DNA of 7,039 nt from DASVXQ01 sp040414855 (GTDB taxonomy: Bacteria; Actinomycetota; CALGFH01), in the NCBI GenBank assembly GCA_040414855.1, contig JBEDUQ010000012.1, positions 1 through 7,039 on the forward strand, in the 5' to 3' direction. Both the position numbers and the translations under genes were made by a program. The notes below the pieces were generated by a model, which was not told the origin of the DNA, searched no databases, and worked only from the letters and a program-made list of their open reading frames with translations. Within the stretch, counting starts at the first letter, position 1, and every line of letters begins with the position of its first letter. Shown here piece after piece: positions 1 through 5,819 of this stretch.

Positions 1-175
1 GGAGGACAATCTGAAAAATGCCACTCAGGTGCGTCCCGTGACCCCGGTCTATCCGAAGATCTCCGAAGCGATGGGCCAGGCCGTGGTGGGCGTCCTGCTC
101 GGCAAGGAACAGCCCCAGAAGGCGCTCAGCGACGCCGCCCAGCAGGTGGACAGCATCCTCGCGGTGCCGGGCTAG
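1..175 (+). CDS. Sugar ABC transporter substrate-binding protein, C-terminal end (partial)
   Basis: The reading frame is open from the window's left edge (first full codon at base 2) to TAG at 173-175, giving 57 residues. It contains RPVTPVYPKISEAMGQAV, then a VLLGKEQPQKAL-like stretch and a helix ending DSIL. This is the usual C-terminus of family 1 (MalE-like) extracellular sugar-binding proteins of CUT1 transporters: a conserved R-P-x-x-P-x-Y hinge segment followed by a 'G..qp..AL..A...v...L' helix. The full protein would be an exported lipoprotein that captures the sugar outside the membrane; its signal peptide lies outside the window. The first permease gene begins 4 bases after the stop, so it is the first visible gene of the transport operon. 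The family call is firm; the ligand cannot be deduced from this end. Confidence 0.9.
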   Translation, partial: EDNLKNATQVRPVTPVYPKISEAMGQAVVGVLLGKEQPQKALSDAAQQVDSILAVPG

Positions 176-179
176 AAGG

Positions 180-1073
180 GTGGCCTGGGCAAAACGAGCG
201 CTCGGCTCGGAGCATCTGGCCGGATGGGCGTTCGTCGCGCCCGCGGTCCTTCTGATCGGGCTGTTCGGGATCGCGCCGATCGTCTGGTCGGGCGTCATCT
301 CCTTCCAGGCGAATGACCTGACCTCGCCGCCGCACGGCGTCGGCTTCGCGAACTACAAGGCGCTGGCCAAGGACCCGGCGTTCCGCACGTCCGTCAAGCA
401 CACGGTGATCTACACGGCGCTGTTCGTGCCGATCAGCGTGGCCGGGGCGATGGCCATCGCGGTGGCCCTGAATCGCCGCATCCGTGGCATCCGCTTCTAC
501 CGGCTCGCGGTCTTCATTCCGGTGGTCACCTCGACGGTGGCCACCGGCATCGTGTTCCTCTGGCTGCTCGACCCCACGTTCGGGCTCGTGAACTGGATCC
601 TCCACGGACTCGGGCTGCCGCAGCAGAAGTTCCTACAGGACCCGAACCAGGCGCTCTACTGCATCGTGGCGATGACGGTCTGGAGCTGGCTCGGCTTCGA
701 CGTGATCATCTACCTCGCCGCGCTCCAGGCGGTTCCAAGGGAGCTGCTGGAGGCGGCCGCGATCGACGGCGCCGGCCGGCTCACCATCCTTCGCCGCATC
801 GTCGTGCCCCTGCTGGCCCCGGCAACCCTCTTCCTGGTCGTCTGGTCCACCATCAACGCGCTCCAGCTGTTCGACGAGGTCTACGTCGCCACCCGCGGCG
901 GGCCGCTGCATGCCACCACGGTGATCGTCTACTACCTCTTCGACCAGGCGTTCCGCATCTTCAACGGCGGCTACGCCGCCGCCATCGCCTACACCCTGTT
1001 CGTCGCGATCCTGGCGCTCACCGGCATCCAGCTCTGGATCGGCTCTCGCCGCGTCCATTACGGGTCGTCATGA
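180..1073 (+). CDS. CUT1 sugar ABC transporter permease, MalF-like
   Basis: This 297-residue integral membrane protein is one of two subunits forming the sugar channel. Hydrophobic segments lie near residues 15-40, 75-97, 108-130, 158-184, 210-230 and 266-288, matching the six-helix pattern of short MalF/UgpA-type permeases. The cytoplasmic EAA loop that docks the ATPase is clear at about 190-212 (EAAAIDGAGRLTILRRIVVP), with the invariant G at 197. The FDEVYVATRGGP segment (231-242) is also typical of the family. GTG at 180 is the only plausible start: no upstream in-frame start exists, and the first hydrophobic helix begins within 15 residues. The AAGG purine run touches the start codon instead of lying 5-9 bases away, so translation probably relies on coupling to the binding-protein gene that ends 4 bases earlier. 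The 3' end overlaps the next gene by ATGA. Confidence 0.95.
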   Translation: MAWAKRALGSEHLAGWAFVAPAVLLIGLFGIAPIVWSGVISFQANDLTSPPHGVGFANYKALAKDPAFRTSVKHTVIYTALFVPISVAGAMAIAVALNRRIRGIRFYRLAVFIPVVTSTVATGIVFLWLLDPTFGLVNWILHGLGLPQQKFLQDPNQALYCIVAMTVWSWLGFDVIIYLAALQAVPRELLEAAAIDGAGRLTILRRIVVPLLAPATLFLVVWSTINALQLFDEVYVATRGGPLHATTVIVYYLFDQAFRIFNGGYAAAIAYTLFVAILALTGIQLWIGSRRVHYGSS

Positions 1074-1978
1074 GCGGACCGCTGGTCCAGCAGGCGCCCG
1101 CGGATCGCCGGCGGGCGGAACCCGCAGGCGGCCGGCGACCCACCTACCCCGGAGCCCGTCGCCGCCGGCGCCTGCCCTTCTCCCCATGGCACCTGGTCCT
1201 GTTGCCCACCGCCGCGGTCATGCTCTTGCCGCTGGTCTGGGTGGTCATCACTTCGATCCAGCGTCCCGACGACGCCCTCCAGTTCCCGCCCGTGCTGGTC
1301 CCTCACACCTTCCATTGGCAGAACTATCCCGACGCTTGGCGGGCTGCGCCGTTCGGCGACTGGTTCGTCAACTCCACGGTGGTCGCCGCGGCCGCCGTGC
1401 TCGGCAACCTGACTGTGGGGGCGCTCGCCGGCTACGCCTTCGCCCGCATCCGCTTCCTCGGGCGGGGAGCGCTGTTCATCGTCCTGCTCGCCACCCTGAT
1501 GGTCCCGCAGCAGCTGTTGATCATCCCGACGTTCATCATCGTCAGGCTGCTCGGGCTGGTGGACACGCTGCCCGCCTTGGCGCTGCCGAACCTGGTCACG
1601 CCGTTCAGCATCTTCCTGTTCCGGCAGTTCTTCCGCACGCTGCCGGTCGACCTCGAGGACGCCGCGCGAATCGACGGCGCCTCCCGTCTGAAGGTGCTGA
1701 CCAGGATCGTCGCGCCACTGTCGACCCCGGTGCTCGCGACCGTTGCGGTGATCACCTTCCTCTGGAGCTGGAACGACTTCCTGTGGCCGCTGATCGTGAT
1801 CAGCACGGACTCGCACATGACCCTCCAGCTCGGCCTCTCGAGCTTCCAGGGAGCCCACAGCACCCAGTGGACGCTGCTGATGGCGGGCACGGTGATGACA
1901 CAGGTCCCGGTCCTCGCCCTGTTCTTCCTGTGCCAGCGGTGGTTCGTCCAGTCGGTCGTGCTGTCCGGGCTGAAATGA
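1070..1978 (+). CDS. CUT1 sugar ABC transporter permease, MalG-like
   Basis: This 302-residue membrane protein is the second channel subunit. An Arg/Pro-rich cytoplasmic N-terminus (residues 1-38) precedes a first helix at about 40-62. Further hydrophobic segments follow near 99-124, 134-160, 168-188, 219-243 and 266-287. The EAA loop is at about 196-217 (EDAARIDGASRLKVLTRIVAPL, G at 203). The WSWNDFLWPL motif (232-241) and the C-terminus QRWFVQSVVLSGLK are hallmarks of MalG/UgpE-type subunits. The ATG overlaps the previous stop as ATGA, which indicates translational coupling and a 1:1 partner. The N-terminal extension of about 35 residues before helix 1 is rich in Arg, as is common in actinobacteria. 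The sugar cannot be assigned from sequence; the alpha-galactosidase nearby suggests an alpha-galactoside (inference). Confidence 0.95.
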   Translation: MSGPLVQQAPADRRRAEPAGGRRPTYPGARRRRRLPFSPWHLVLLPTAAVMLLPLVWVVITSIQRPDDALQFPPVLVPHTFHWQNYPDAWRAAPFGDWFVNSTVVAAAAVLGNLTVGALAGYAFARIRFLGRGALFIVLLATLMVPQQLLIIPTFIIVRLLGLVDTLPALALPNLVTPFSIFLFRQFFRTLPVDLEDAARIDGASRLKVLTRIVAPLSTPVLATVAVITFLWSWNDFLWPLIVISTDSHMTLQLGLSSFQGAHSTQWTLLMAGTVMTQVPVLALFFLCQRWFVQSVVLSGLK

Positions 1979-1995
1979 CCGGCGGGCAGCGGTGA
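1975..1995 (+). other. Six-codon bridging mini-ORF between the second permease and kinase genes
   Basis: ATG at 1975 overlaps the permease stop as ATGA, and its frame (MTGGQR) ends at TGA 1993-1995. That stop in turn overlaps the kinase GTG at 1992 as GTGA. The 9-base word TGACCGGCG occurs at 1976-1984 and again at 1993-2001. A 17-base tandem duplication of an ancestral ATGA junction would explain this. It could pass reinitiating ribosomes from permease to kinase. Whether it is translated is inference. Confidence 0.4.
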
Positions 1996-2981
1996 CCGGC
2001 GACCTCGACCTGCTCGTGCTCGGTGACTGCAACCCGGACCTCGTGCTCCTCGGCGCCGACATGCGCCCGCGGTTCGGCCAGGCCGAGCAGCTCATCGACG
2101 AGGCGCGGCTCACTATCGGCGGCTCCGGCGCGATCATGGCCTGCGCCGCGGCCAGGCTCGGGCTCCGCACCGCCCTCGCGGCGGTGGTCGGCGACGATCT
2201 CCTCGGCCACTGGCTGCTCGACCAGCTCACTGGGCGCGGCGTCGACGTCGACGGCTGCGTGGTCGACAAGGCCCGGCCGACCGGCCTGACCGTGGTGCTC
2301 TCCGAGCCCGGCGACCGCGCGATCCTCACCGCGGTCGGCACGATCGCCGCGCTGCGGGTCGAGGACGTCGACCGCGACCGGCGTGAGGCCGCCCGGCACC
2401 TGCACGTCAGCTCCTACTACCTCCAGACCGGGCTGCGGCCCGGCCTTGAGGGCCTGTTCAGGGAGGCCCGCGAGCGGGGCCGCGGCACCTCAGTCGACCC
2501 GAACTGGGATCCCGCGGATGCCTGGGACACCGGTCTCCACGCGCTCTTGCCATGGACCGACTGCCTGCTTCCCAACGCCGAGGAGGCCGTGCGGATCGCC
2601 GCGGCCACCGTAGCGGAGTCACCGGACGCCACTCCGGAGGCCGCGGCCGCTTCGCTCGCCGCGTCGGGGCCGACGGTGGCGGTGAAGCTCGGCGCGGCGG
2701 GCGCGGTGGCCGCGGTCACGGACGGGAAGCCTGTGCACGTCTCCATGCCGGCGGCGGCCGCCGGCGCGGTGACCGACACGACCGGCGCCGGCGACAGCTT
2801 CGACGCCGGATTCCTGTTCGGCCGCCTGTCGGGGTGGCCGCTGGAACGGGCGCTGGAGCTCGGCTGCGCCTGCGGTGCGCTGTCGACCCGTGCGTCGGGC
2901 GGGGTCGCGGGCCAGCCCACCCTGGAGGAGGCCCTGCGGACGCTCGGCGCCGGCGCGGCCGAGACGCTCAGACCCTGGTGA
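1992..2981 (+). CDS. PfkB-family carbohydrate kinase
   Basis: This 329-residue ribokinase-fold enzyme uses ATP to phosphorylate a sugar or sugar phosphate in the cytoplasm. Family motifs appear in order: GDCNPDLVL (11-19) at the first strand, the GGSGAIMACAAARLG glycine-rich signature (43-57), VVGDDLLG (65-72), LLPNAEEA with conserved N195/E198 (192-199), VKLGAAGA (231-238), and the anion-hole/active-site signature DTTGAGDSFDAGF (262-274) with predicted catalytic base D268. The length is normal for the family. GTG at 1992 is the earliest usable start, with GGCGGG five bases upstream; an ATG at 1975 is out of frame. The gene starts 13 bases after the permease stop, so it is co-transcribed and probably acts on the imported sugar or its hydrolysis product. 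Substrate is unassigned: ribokinase-, fructokinase- and 2-keto-3-deoxygluconate-kinase-like proteins share these motifs. Its 3' end overlaps the convergent repressor gene by 14 bases. Confidence 0.93.
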   Translation: MTGDLDLLVLGDCNPDLVLLGADMRPRFGQAEQLIDEARLTIGGSGAIMACAAARLGLRTALAAVVGDDLLGHWLLDQLTGRGVDVDGCVVDKARPTGLTVVLSEPGDRAILTAVGTIAALRVEDVDRDRREAARHLHVSSYYLQTGLRPGLEGLFREARERGRGTSVDPNWDPADAWDTGLHALLPWTDCLLPNAEEAVRIAAATVAESPDATPEAAAASLAASGPTVAVKLGAAGAVAAVTDGKPVHVSMPAAAAGAVTDTTGAGDSFDAGFLFGRLSGWPLERALELGCACGALSTRASGGVAGQPTLEEALRTLGAGAAETLRPW

Positions 2982-3732
2982 CCTCGACCCCGGCACGCTC
3001 GATCGTGGCGGCGGCCTCGGGGTCGGCCGCCTCGTCGGTGATCAGCTCGTCCACCTTGTCCAGCCCGCAGATCCAGGCGAAGGCGATGCGTCCGAGCTTC
3101 GAGCTGTCGGCCACCACGACCACGCGGCCGGCCCGGTCGATCAGCATCCGGTTGGTGTGCGCCTCGACCTCGTGGTGGGTGGTCAGGCCCCCCTCGGGAG
3201 TGATGCCGTCGACGCCGACGAACGCGACGTCGAGGTGGAGCCCTTCGAGCGAGGCGTCGGCGAGCGGGCCGACCAGCTCGTAGGACTCGCTGCGGGCAAC
3301 GCCACCGGTCATGACCAGCTTGAGATTCGGGCGCACCGCCAGCTCGGCGCCGATGTTGAGGGCGTTGGTGACCACCGTGAGCTGGCGCCGGTCCACCAGT
3401 GCCCTGGCGACCTCCGTTGTGGTGGTCCCGCCGGTGAGACCTACCACCTCGCGGTCGCCCACCCGCTTGGCGGCCGCGGCGCCGATCCGCCGCTTCACCT
3501 CCTGATGACGGCCGCTGCGGTAGCGCAGTGGCAGCTCGTAGAGGACGCCGTGGGCGACCGCGCCGCCATGCGTGCGGTTCAGCAGGCGCTGCTCTTCGAG
3601 CAGCCGCAGGTCACGTCGAACCGTGGTGGTGGAGACGCCCAGCTCGCGGGCGGTCGCGGCGACGTCCATGGTGCCTTTGGCCGCCAGAATCTCGAGCATG
3701 ACGGTCAGGCGATCGGCTCGGTGCACGCTCAC
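2968..3732 (-). CDS. DeoR/GlpR-family transcriptional repressor
   Basis: This 254-residue protein has the normal DeoR-family length. An N-terminal winged helix-turn-helix (about 5-57) contains the recognition-helix stretch STTTVRRDLRLLEEQ (34-48) and the RTHGGA wing signature (53-58). The C-terminal DeoRC sensor (about 76-235) is related to ribose-5-phosphate isomerase and shows GLTGGTTTTEVA (98-109), VTNALNIGAELA (121-132), GGVARSESYELVGPLA (143-158), FVGVDGI (171-177) and ADSSK (208-212). These family members bind phosphorylated sugars and usually lose repression when they do. GTG at 3732 is chosen because a TATACT box lies exactly seven bases upstream; GTG at 3726 is an alternative two codons in. 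It follows the GH4 gene on the same strand (118-base gap) and converges on the kinase gene. Local control of both transcription units is the natural inference. Confidence 0.95.
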   Translation of the reverse strand: MSVHRADRLTVMLEILAAKGTMDVAATARELGVSTTTVRRDLRLLEEQRLLNRTHGGAVAHGVLYELPLRYRSGRHQEVKRRIGAAAAKRVGDREVVGLTGGTTTTEVARALVDRRQLTVVTNALNIGAELAVRPNLKLVMTGGVARSESYELVGPLADASLEGLHLDVAFVGVDGITPEGGLTTHHEVEAHTNRMLIDRAGRVVVVADSSKLGRIAFAWICGLDKVDELITDEAADPEAAATIERAGVEVTRV

Positions 3733-3739
3733 GCCGACG

Positions 3740-3745
3740 AGTATA
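3740..3745 (-). promoter_or_regulatory. Predicted -10 box of the deoR-type gene, leaderless start
   Basis: On the minus strand TATACT lies here, five of six matches to TATAAT and fitting TAnnnT. Seven bases separate it from the GTG at 3732, placing the expected transcription start on the start codon itself. There is no purine-rich ribosome-binding sequence between them. Leaderless mRNAs with this exact spacing are common in actinobacteria. No good -35 is seen. The repressor gene may therefore have its own promoter in addition to read-through from the GH4 gene. Confidence 0.6.
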
Positions 3746-3805
3746 CGGACAGCTGAGACCCCGCCGCCGGCCGAATCTGCACGAGTTGAGCCCAGAACGG
3801 TCCAA

Positions 3806-3835
3806 CACGTGCAGCCACGTGCAGCCAGGTGCAGC
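3806..3835. repeat. Three tandem 10-bp repeats upstream of the repressor gene
   Basis: CACGTGCAGC occurs at 3806-3815 and 3816-3825, followed by CAGGTGCAGC at 3826-3835 (one mismatch). The period of 10 bases is about one helical turn, so the repeats face the same side of the DNA. They lie 74-103 bases upstream of the repressor start and just past the GH4 stop. DeoR-family proteins often bind tandem repeats at this spacing, so an autoregulatory operator is plausible. The repeats share GTGCA with the inverted repeat in front of the GH4 gene. Binding is inference. Confidence 0.55.
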
Positions 3836-3850
3836 CGTCCGGGCGCCCGG

Positions 3851-5146
3851 TCAGCGCTTCCGGATACCTTCTGGGATGACGTCGCCGTGGGCCTCGATCA
3901 GGTCGTCGCACATCGCCACGATCCGGTCCGGCGGGAGCGTCGCCCCGGTGTTCGGGTCGAGCATCGCCGCCTGGTAGACGTAGTCGCGGCGCTGCTCCAG
4001 CGCCGCCAGGACGGTCAGCTCCGCGACGTTGAGGAAGGTCCGGTTGAGGGCGGCGATCTGTGGCGGCAGCGCGCCGACGTGGAGCGGTTGGACGCCGGCC
4101 CGGTCGACCAGGCACGGCACCTCCACGCAACAGCCATCCGGGAGGTTCTCGATCAGGCCGCTGTTGCGGAGATTGCAGGCGACCACCCGCCTGGTCCCCG
4201 TCTCGATCGAGTGGATGACCTCCCAGGCGAGCTCCTGGGTCGGCTCGATCTCGAACCCCGCGCCGCTGTCGAGCCGCCGCTTCATGTCCGCGTGCTCGTC
4301 GAGGTTGTCCTCGCTGCGGCGAAGGTACTCGCCGACGGTGATCCGGAACCGCTCGACCAGATCGTCGTGGCGCATGAACCACGGCACGTACTCGGCCGAG
4401 TGCTCGCTCGACTCGGTCGGGAAGTAGCCGAAGCGCCGGTACAGCTCGACGCGCACGCGCCGGGCAAGCTCGGGGTCCCGGTCGATCGCCTCGTCGAGCA
4501 GCGGGTACAGATCACGCCCCCGGTGGCTGAAGGTGACCACGAACGCCTGGTGGTTGAGGCCGGCGGTGACGAAGGAGATTTCTTCGGCCGGCACTCCGAC
4601 CATCCGGGCGAGGAACCCCTGGGTGTCCCGAACGGATTCGCACAGCCCCACCACCCGCTGGAACCGGGAGCCTCGCTGGACGCCCCAAGGCACCATCGCC
4701 ATCGGGTTGCTGTAGTTGAGCAGCAGCGCGTCCGGGCAGATCTCCGCCATGTCGTCGGCGATCGCGACCACCGCCGGGATGGTGCGAAGCCCCCGGAAGA
4801 TGCCGCCAATCCCGATGGTGTCGGCGATCGTCTGGCGCAGCCCGTAGCTGGCGGGGACGTCGAAGTCCAGCCGGGTGGCGCGGTAGCCGCCAACCTGGAT
4901 GGCGTTGACCACGTAGTCGGCGCCATCCAGGGCCGGCCGCCGCTCGAGGTAGGCCTCGATCCGGACGTCCGCGCCGGTGGTGGCGCCGATGAAGCGGGCC
5001 ATCCTAACGGCGGTGGCCAGGCGCTCGGCGTCGATGTCGTGCAGCGAGATCGCCAGCGGACCGAGCTCGGGCGAGGTCAGGAGGTCACTGAGCACGTTTC
5101 TGGTGAACTCGACGCTGCCCGCGCCGATGAAGGCGATCTTCGTCAT
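3851..5146 (-). CDS. melA: GH4 alpha-galactosidase, MelA type (NAD/Mn-dependent)
   Basis: This 431-residue cytoplasmic enzyme is predicted to release alpha-linked galactose by the GH4 redox-elimination mechanism, using bound NAD and a divalent metal. The Rossmann signature FIGAGSVEFTRNVL (6-19) and HDID (36-39) bind NAD. QTIADTIGIGGIFRGLRTIP (105-124), NYSNPMAM (144-151), ESSEHSAEYVPWF (245-257) and LIENLPDGCCVEVPCLVD (331-348) closely follow Escherichia coli MelA as I recall it, and the length is similar. Predicted metal ligands are C169 and H199 (GLNHQ). Position 170, after the Cys, is Glu (CESV) where MelA has His (CHSV). The ATG at 5146 puts the NAD motif at residue 6, and AAGGA lies 11 bases upstream. 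A predicted promoter and inverted repeat lie 75-125 bases upstream. No signal peptide is seen, so substrate must be imported, consistent with the adjacent transporter. Other GH4 specificities (alpha-glucosidase, glycuronidase) fit less well. Confidence 0.88.
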   Translation of the reverse strand: MTKIAFIGAGSVEFTRNVLSDLLTSPELGPLAISLHDIDAERLATAVRMARFIGATTGADVRIEAYLERRPALDGADYVVNAIQVGGYRATRLDFDVPASYGLRQTIADTIGIGGIFRGLRTIPAVVAIADDMAEICPDALLLNYSNPMAMVPWGVQRGSRFQRVVGLCESVRDTQGFLARMVGVPAEEISFVTAGLNHQAFVVTFSHRGRDLYPLLDEAIDRDPELARRVRVELYRRFGYFPTESSEHSAEYVPWFMRHDDLVERFRITVGEYLRRSEDNLDEHADMKRRLDSGAGFEIEPTQELAWEVIHSIETGTRRVVACNLRNSGLIENLPDGCCVEVPCLVDRAGVQPLHVGALPPQIAALNRTFLNVAELTVLAALEQRRDYVYQAAMLDPNTGATLPPDRIVAMCDDLIEAHGDVIPEGIRKR

Positions 5147-5220
5147 CCTCGGTCAGGTCCTTCGTCTCGCGGTTCGATGGCCAGGGCATGCTCGCGCGCG
5201 GGGCGCCCGAGCTCGATCCG

Positions 5221-5255
5221 GAACGTGCACGATCTGTGCATGATCATGCTCGTTC
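5221..5255. promoter_or_regulatory. Candidate operator: imperfect inverted repeat before the GH4 gene
   Basis: The left arm GAACGTGCACGATC (5221-5234) and the right arm GATCATGCTCGTTC (5242-5255) are inverted copies matching at 12 of 14 positions, with a 7-base spacer; the arm centres are 21 bases apart, two helical turns. A third copy of the inner word is present: GTGCACGATC (5225-5234) repeats as GTGCATGATC (5236-5245), 11 bases on. The site overlaps the predicted -10 and start point of the GH4 gene, the position expected for a repressor operator. The DeoR protein encoded next to it is the likeliest ligand (inference); the GntR protein is the alternative. Confidence 0.6.
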
Positions 5256-5271
5256 TGGCCAGCGCGCTCAA
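5243..5271 (-). promoter_or_regulatory. Predicted promoter of the GH4 alpha-galactosidase gene
   Basis: On the minus strand TTGAGC (5271-5266) resembles the -35 consensus at four of six positions. After exactly 17 bases it is followed by CATGAT (5248-5243), a weak -10. Transcription would start near 5236, giving a leader of about 90 bases. The -10 lies inside the inverted repeat at 5221-5255. Alone the boxes are weak evidence; their spacing and overlap with the repeat raise it. Confidence 0.4.
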
Positions 5272-5280
5272 CCGGCGAGG

Positions 5281-5699
5281 TCGTCGCCTTCCGCTCGCGC
5301 TCCGCCGCCGCGCGGGCCTCGTCGAGCAGTGCCAGGGCGCGGGCGAGGTCGAGATGGTGGCCGATCTGGCGCTGCACGGCCACGGCCTGACGCGCGTTCT
5401 CGACCGACCGGCCGGCATGCGGTCCGGCGGCCGAGATGCCGACCAGGGCGGCGGCCTCGCCCGCGTGGTTGTGCGCGTTGGCGGTGTCGAGCCGGTCCGT
5501 CGTAGTCGAGAGCGCCAAGGTTGACCAGCTCCGCCGCCTCACCGCCGGGCCGTCTCGCCTGACGGGCCAGGCCGATCGCGCTGGCGCAGTGGTCGGCGGC
5601 CCGAGCGGCGTAGCCGTTGCGGTGGGTGGTCCGCTCGAGGCTGCGCTCGCACAGCTCGGCGGGCGTGGCCTCGCGGGTCGGTCTGCCGCGTCGCTTCGG
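5281..5699 (-). pseudogene. Decayed TPR-like coding remnant, frameshifted
   Basis: Two consecutive minus-strand frames look protein-like but neither is a complete gene. The upstream part (5669-5508) reads EATPAELCERSLERTTHRNG, then a helical stretch ending GGEAAELVNLGAL. The second part, one base out of phase from about 5497, reads DRLDTANAHNHAGEAAALVG and later QAVAVQRQIGHHLDLARALA up to about 5300. Alternating Ala/Leu helices with 'G.r...A.al...G.a' spacing are typical of tetratricopeptide repeats in actinobacterial AfsR/SARP regulators, NB-ARC proteins and CHAT-domain proteins. The first frame has a stop at 5702-5700 and no start codon, and about 140 residues is far short of any such protein. 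I read it as a degraded fragment; which parent family cannot be decided. It is not functionally linked to the sugar genes. Confidence 0.5.
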
Positions 5700-5708
5700 T
5701 CAGCCTCC

Positions 5709-5819
5709 CTACTCGACGGTGATCTCCAAGTGCGCGGCACCTGAGGCGATCTCGATCTCGTAGCGGTCGGGGGTCTGGGTGGCCTCTGGCGTTTCCAGCC
5801 GCAGCTCACCACTCAGTAG
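5709..5819 (-). pseudogene. C-terminal remnant of an unidentified protein
   Basis: This minus-strand frame of 36 codons ends at TAG 5711-5709 and contains SGELRLETPEATQTPDRYEI, then a strand-like end AAHLEITVE. It has the composition of a real protein C-terminus (beta-strand alternation, acidic end). It lacks a start codon, and a stop at 5822-5820 closes it upstream. A GGGAGG purine run follows directly at the stop, as if a downstream gene (the TPR-like remnant) once began there. I do not recognise the family. Its upstream end coincides with the point where the conserved part of the oppositely oriented GntR gene begins. It could still be chance antisense sequence. Confidence 0.3.

Noticed and set aside
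1058..2341. 427-codon minus-strand open frame opposite the second permease and kinase genes
   Set aside because: Low-complexity Ser/Arg/Glu/Gln-rich translation without motifs, antisense to two well-supported genes.
3741..3746. GTATAC palindrome as a GntR-type operator upstream of the repressor gene
   Set aside because: Six bases only and not the GTnTAnAC form; better explained as part of the -10 box.
3572..5524. 650-codon plus-strand open frame across the GH4 gene
   Set aside because: It is antisense to the GH4 and repressor genes, is Arg/Asp/His/Gly-rich, has no recognisable motif, and results from the high-GC third-position pattern of the real genes.
5153..5812. 219-codon minus-strand open frame taken as an intact gene
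   Set aside because: Only part (about 5497-5300) looks like protein; its start region is antisense to the GntR gene and its end runs through the GH4 promoter and operator. Treated as a remnant instead.
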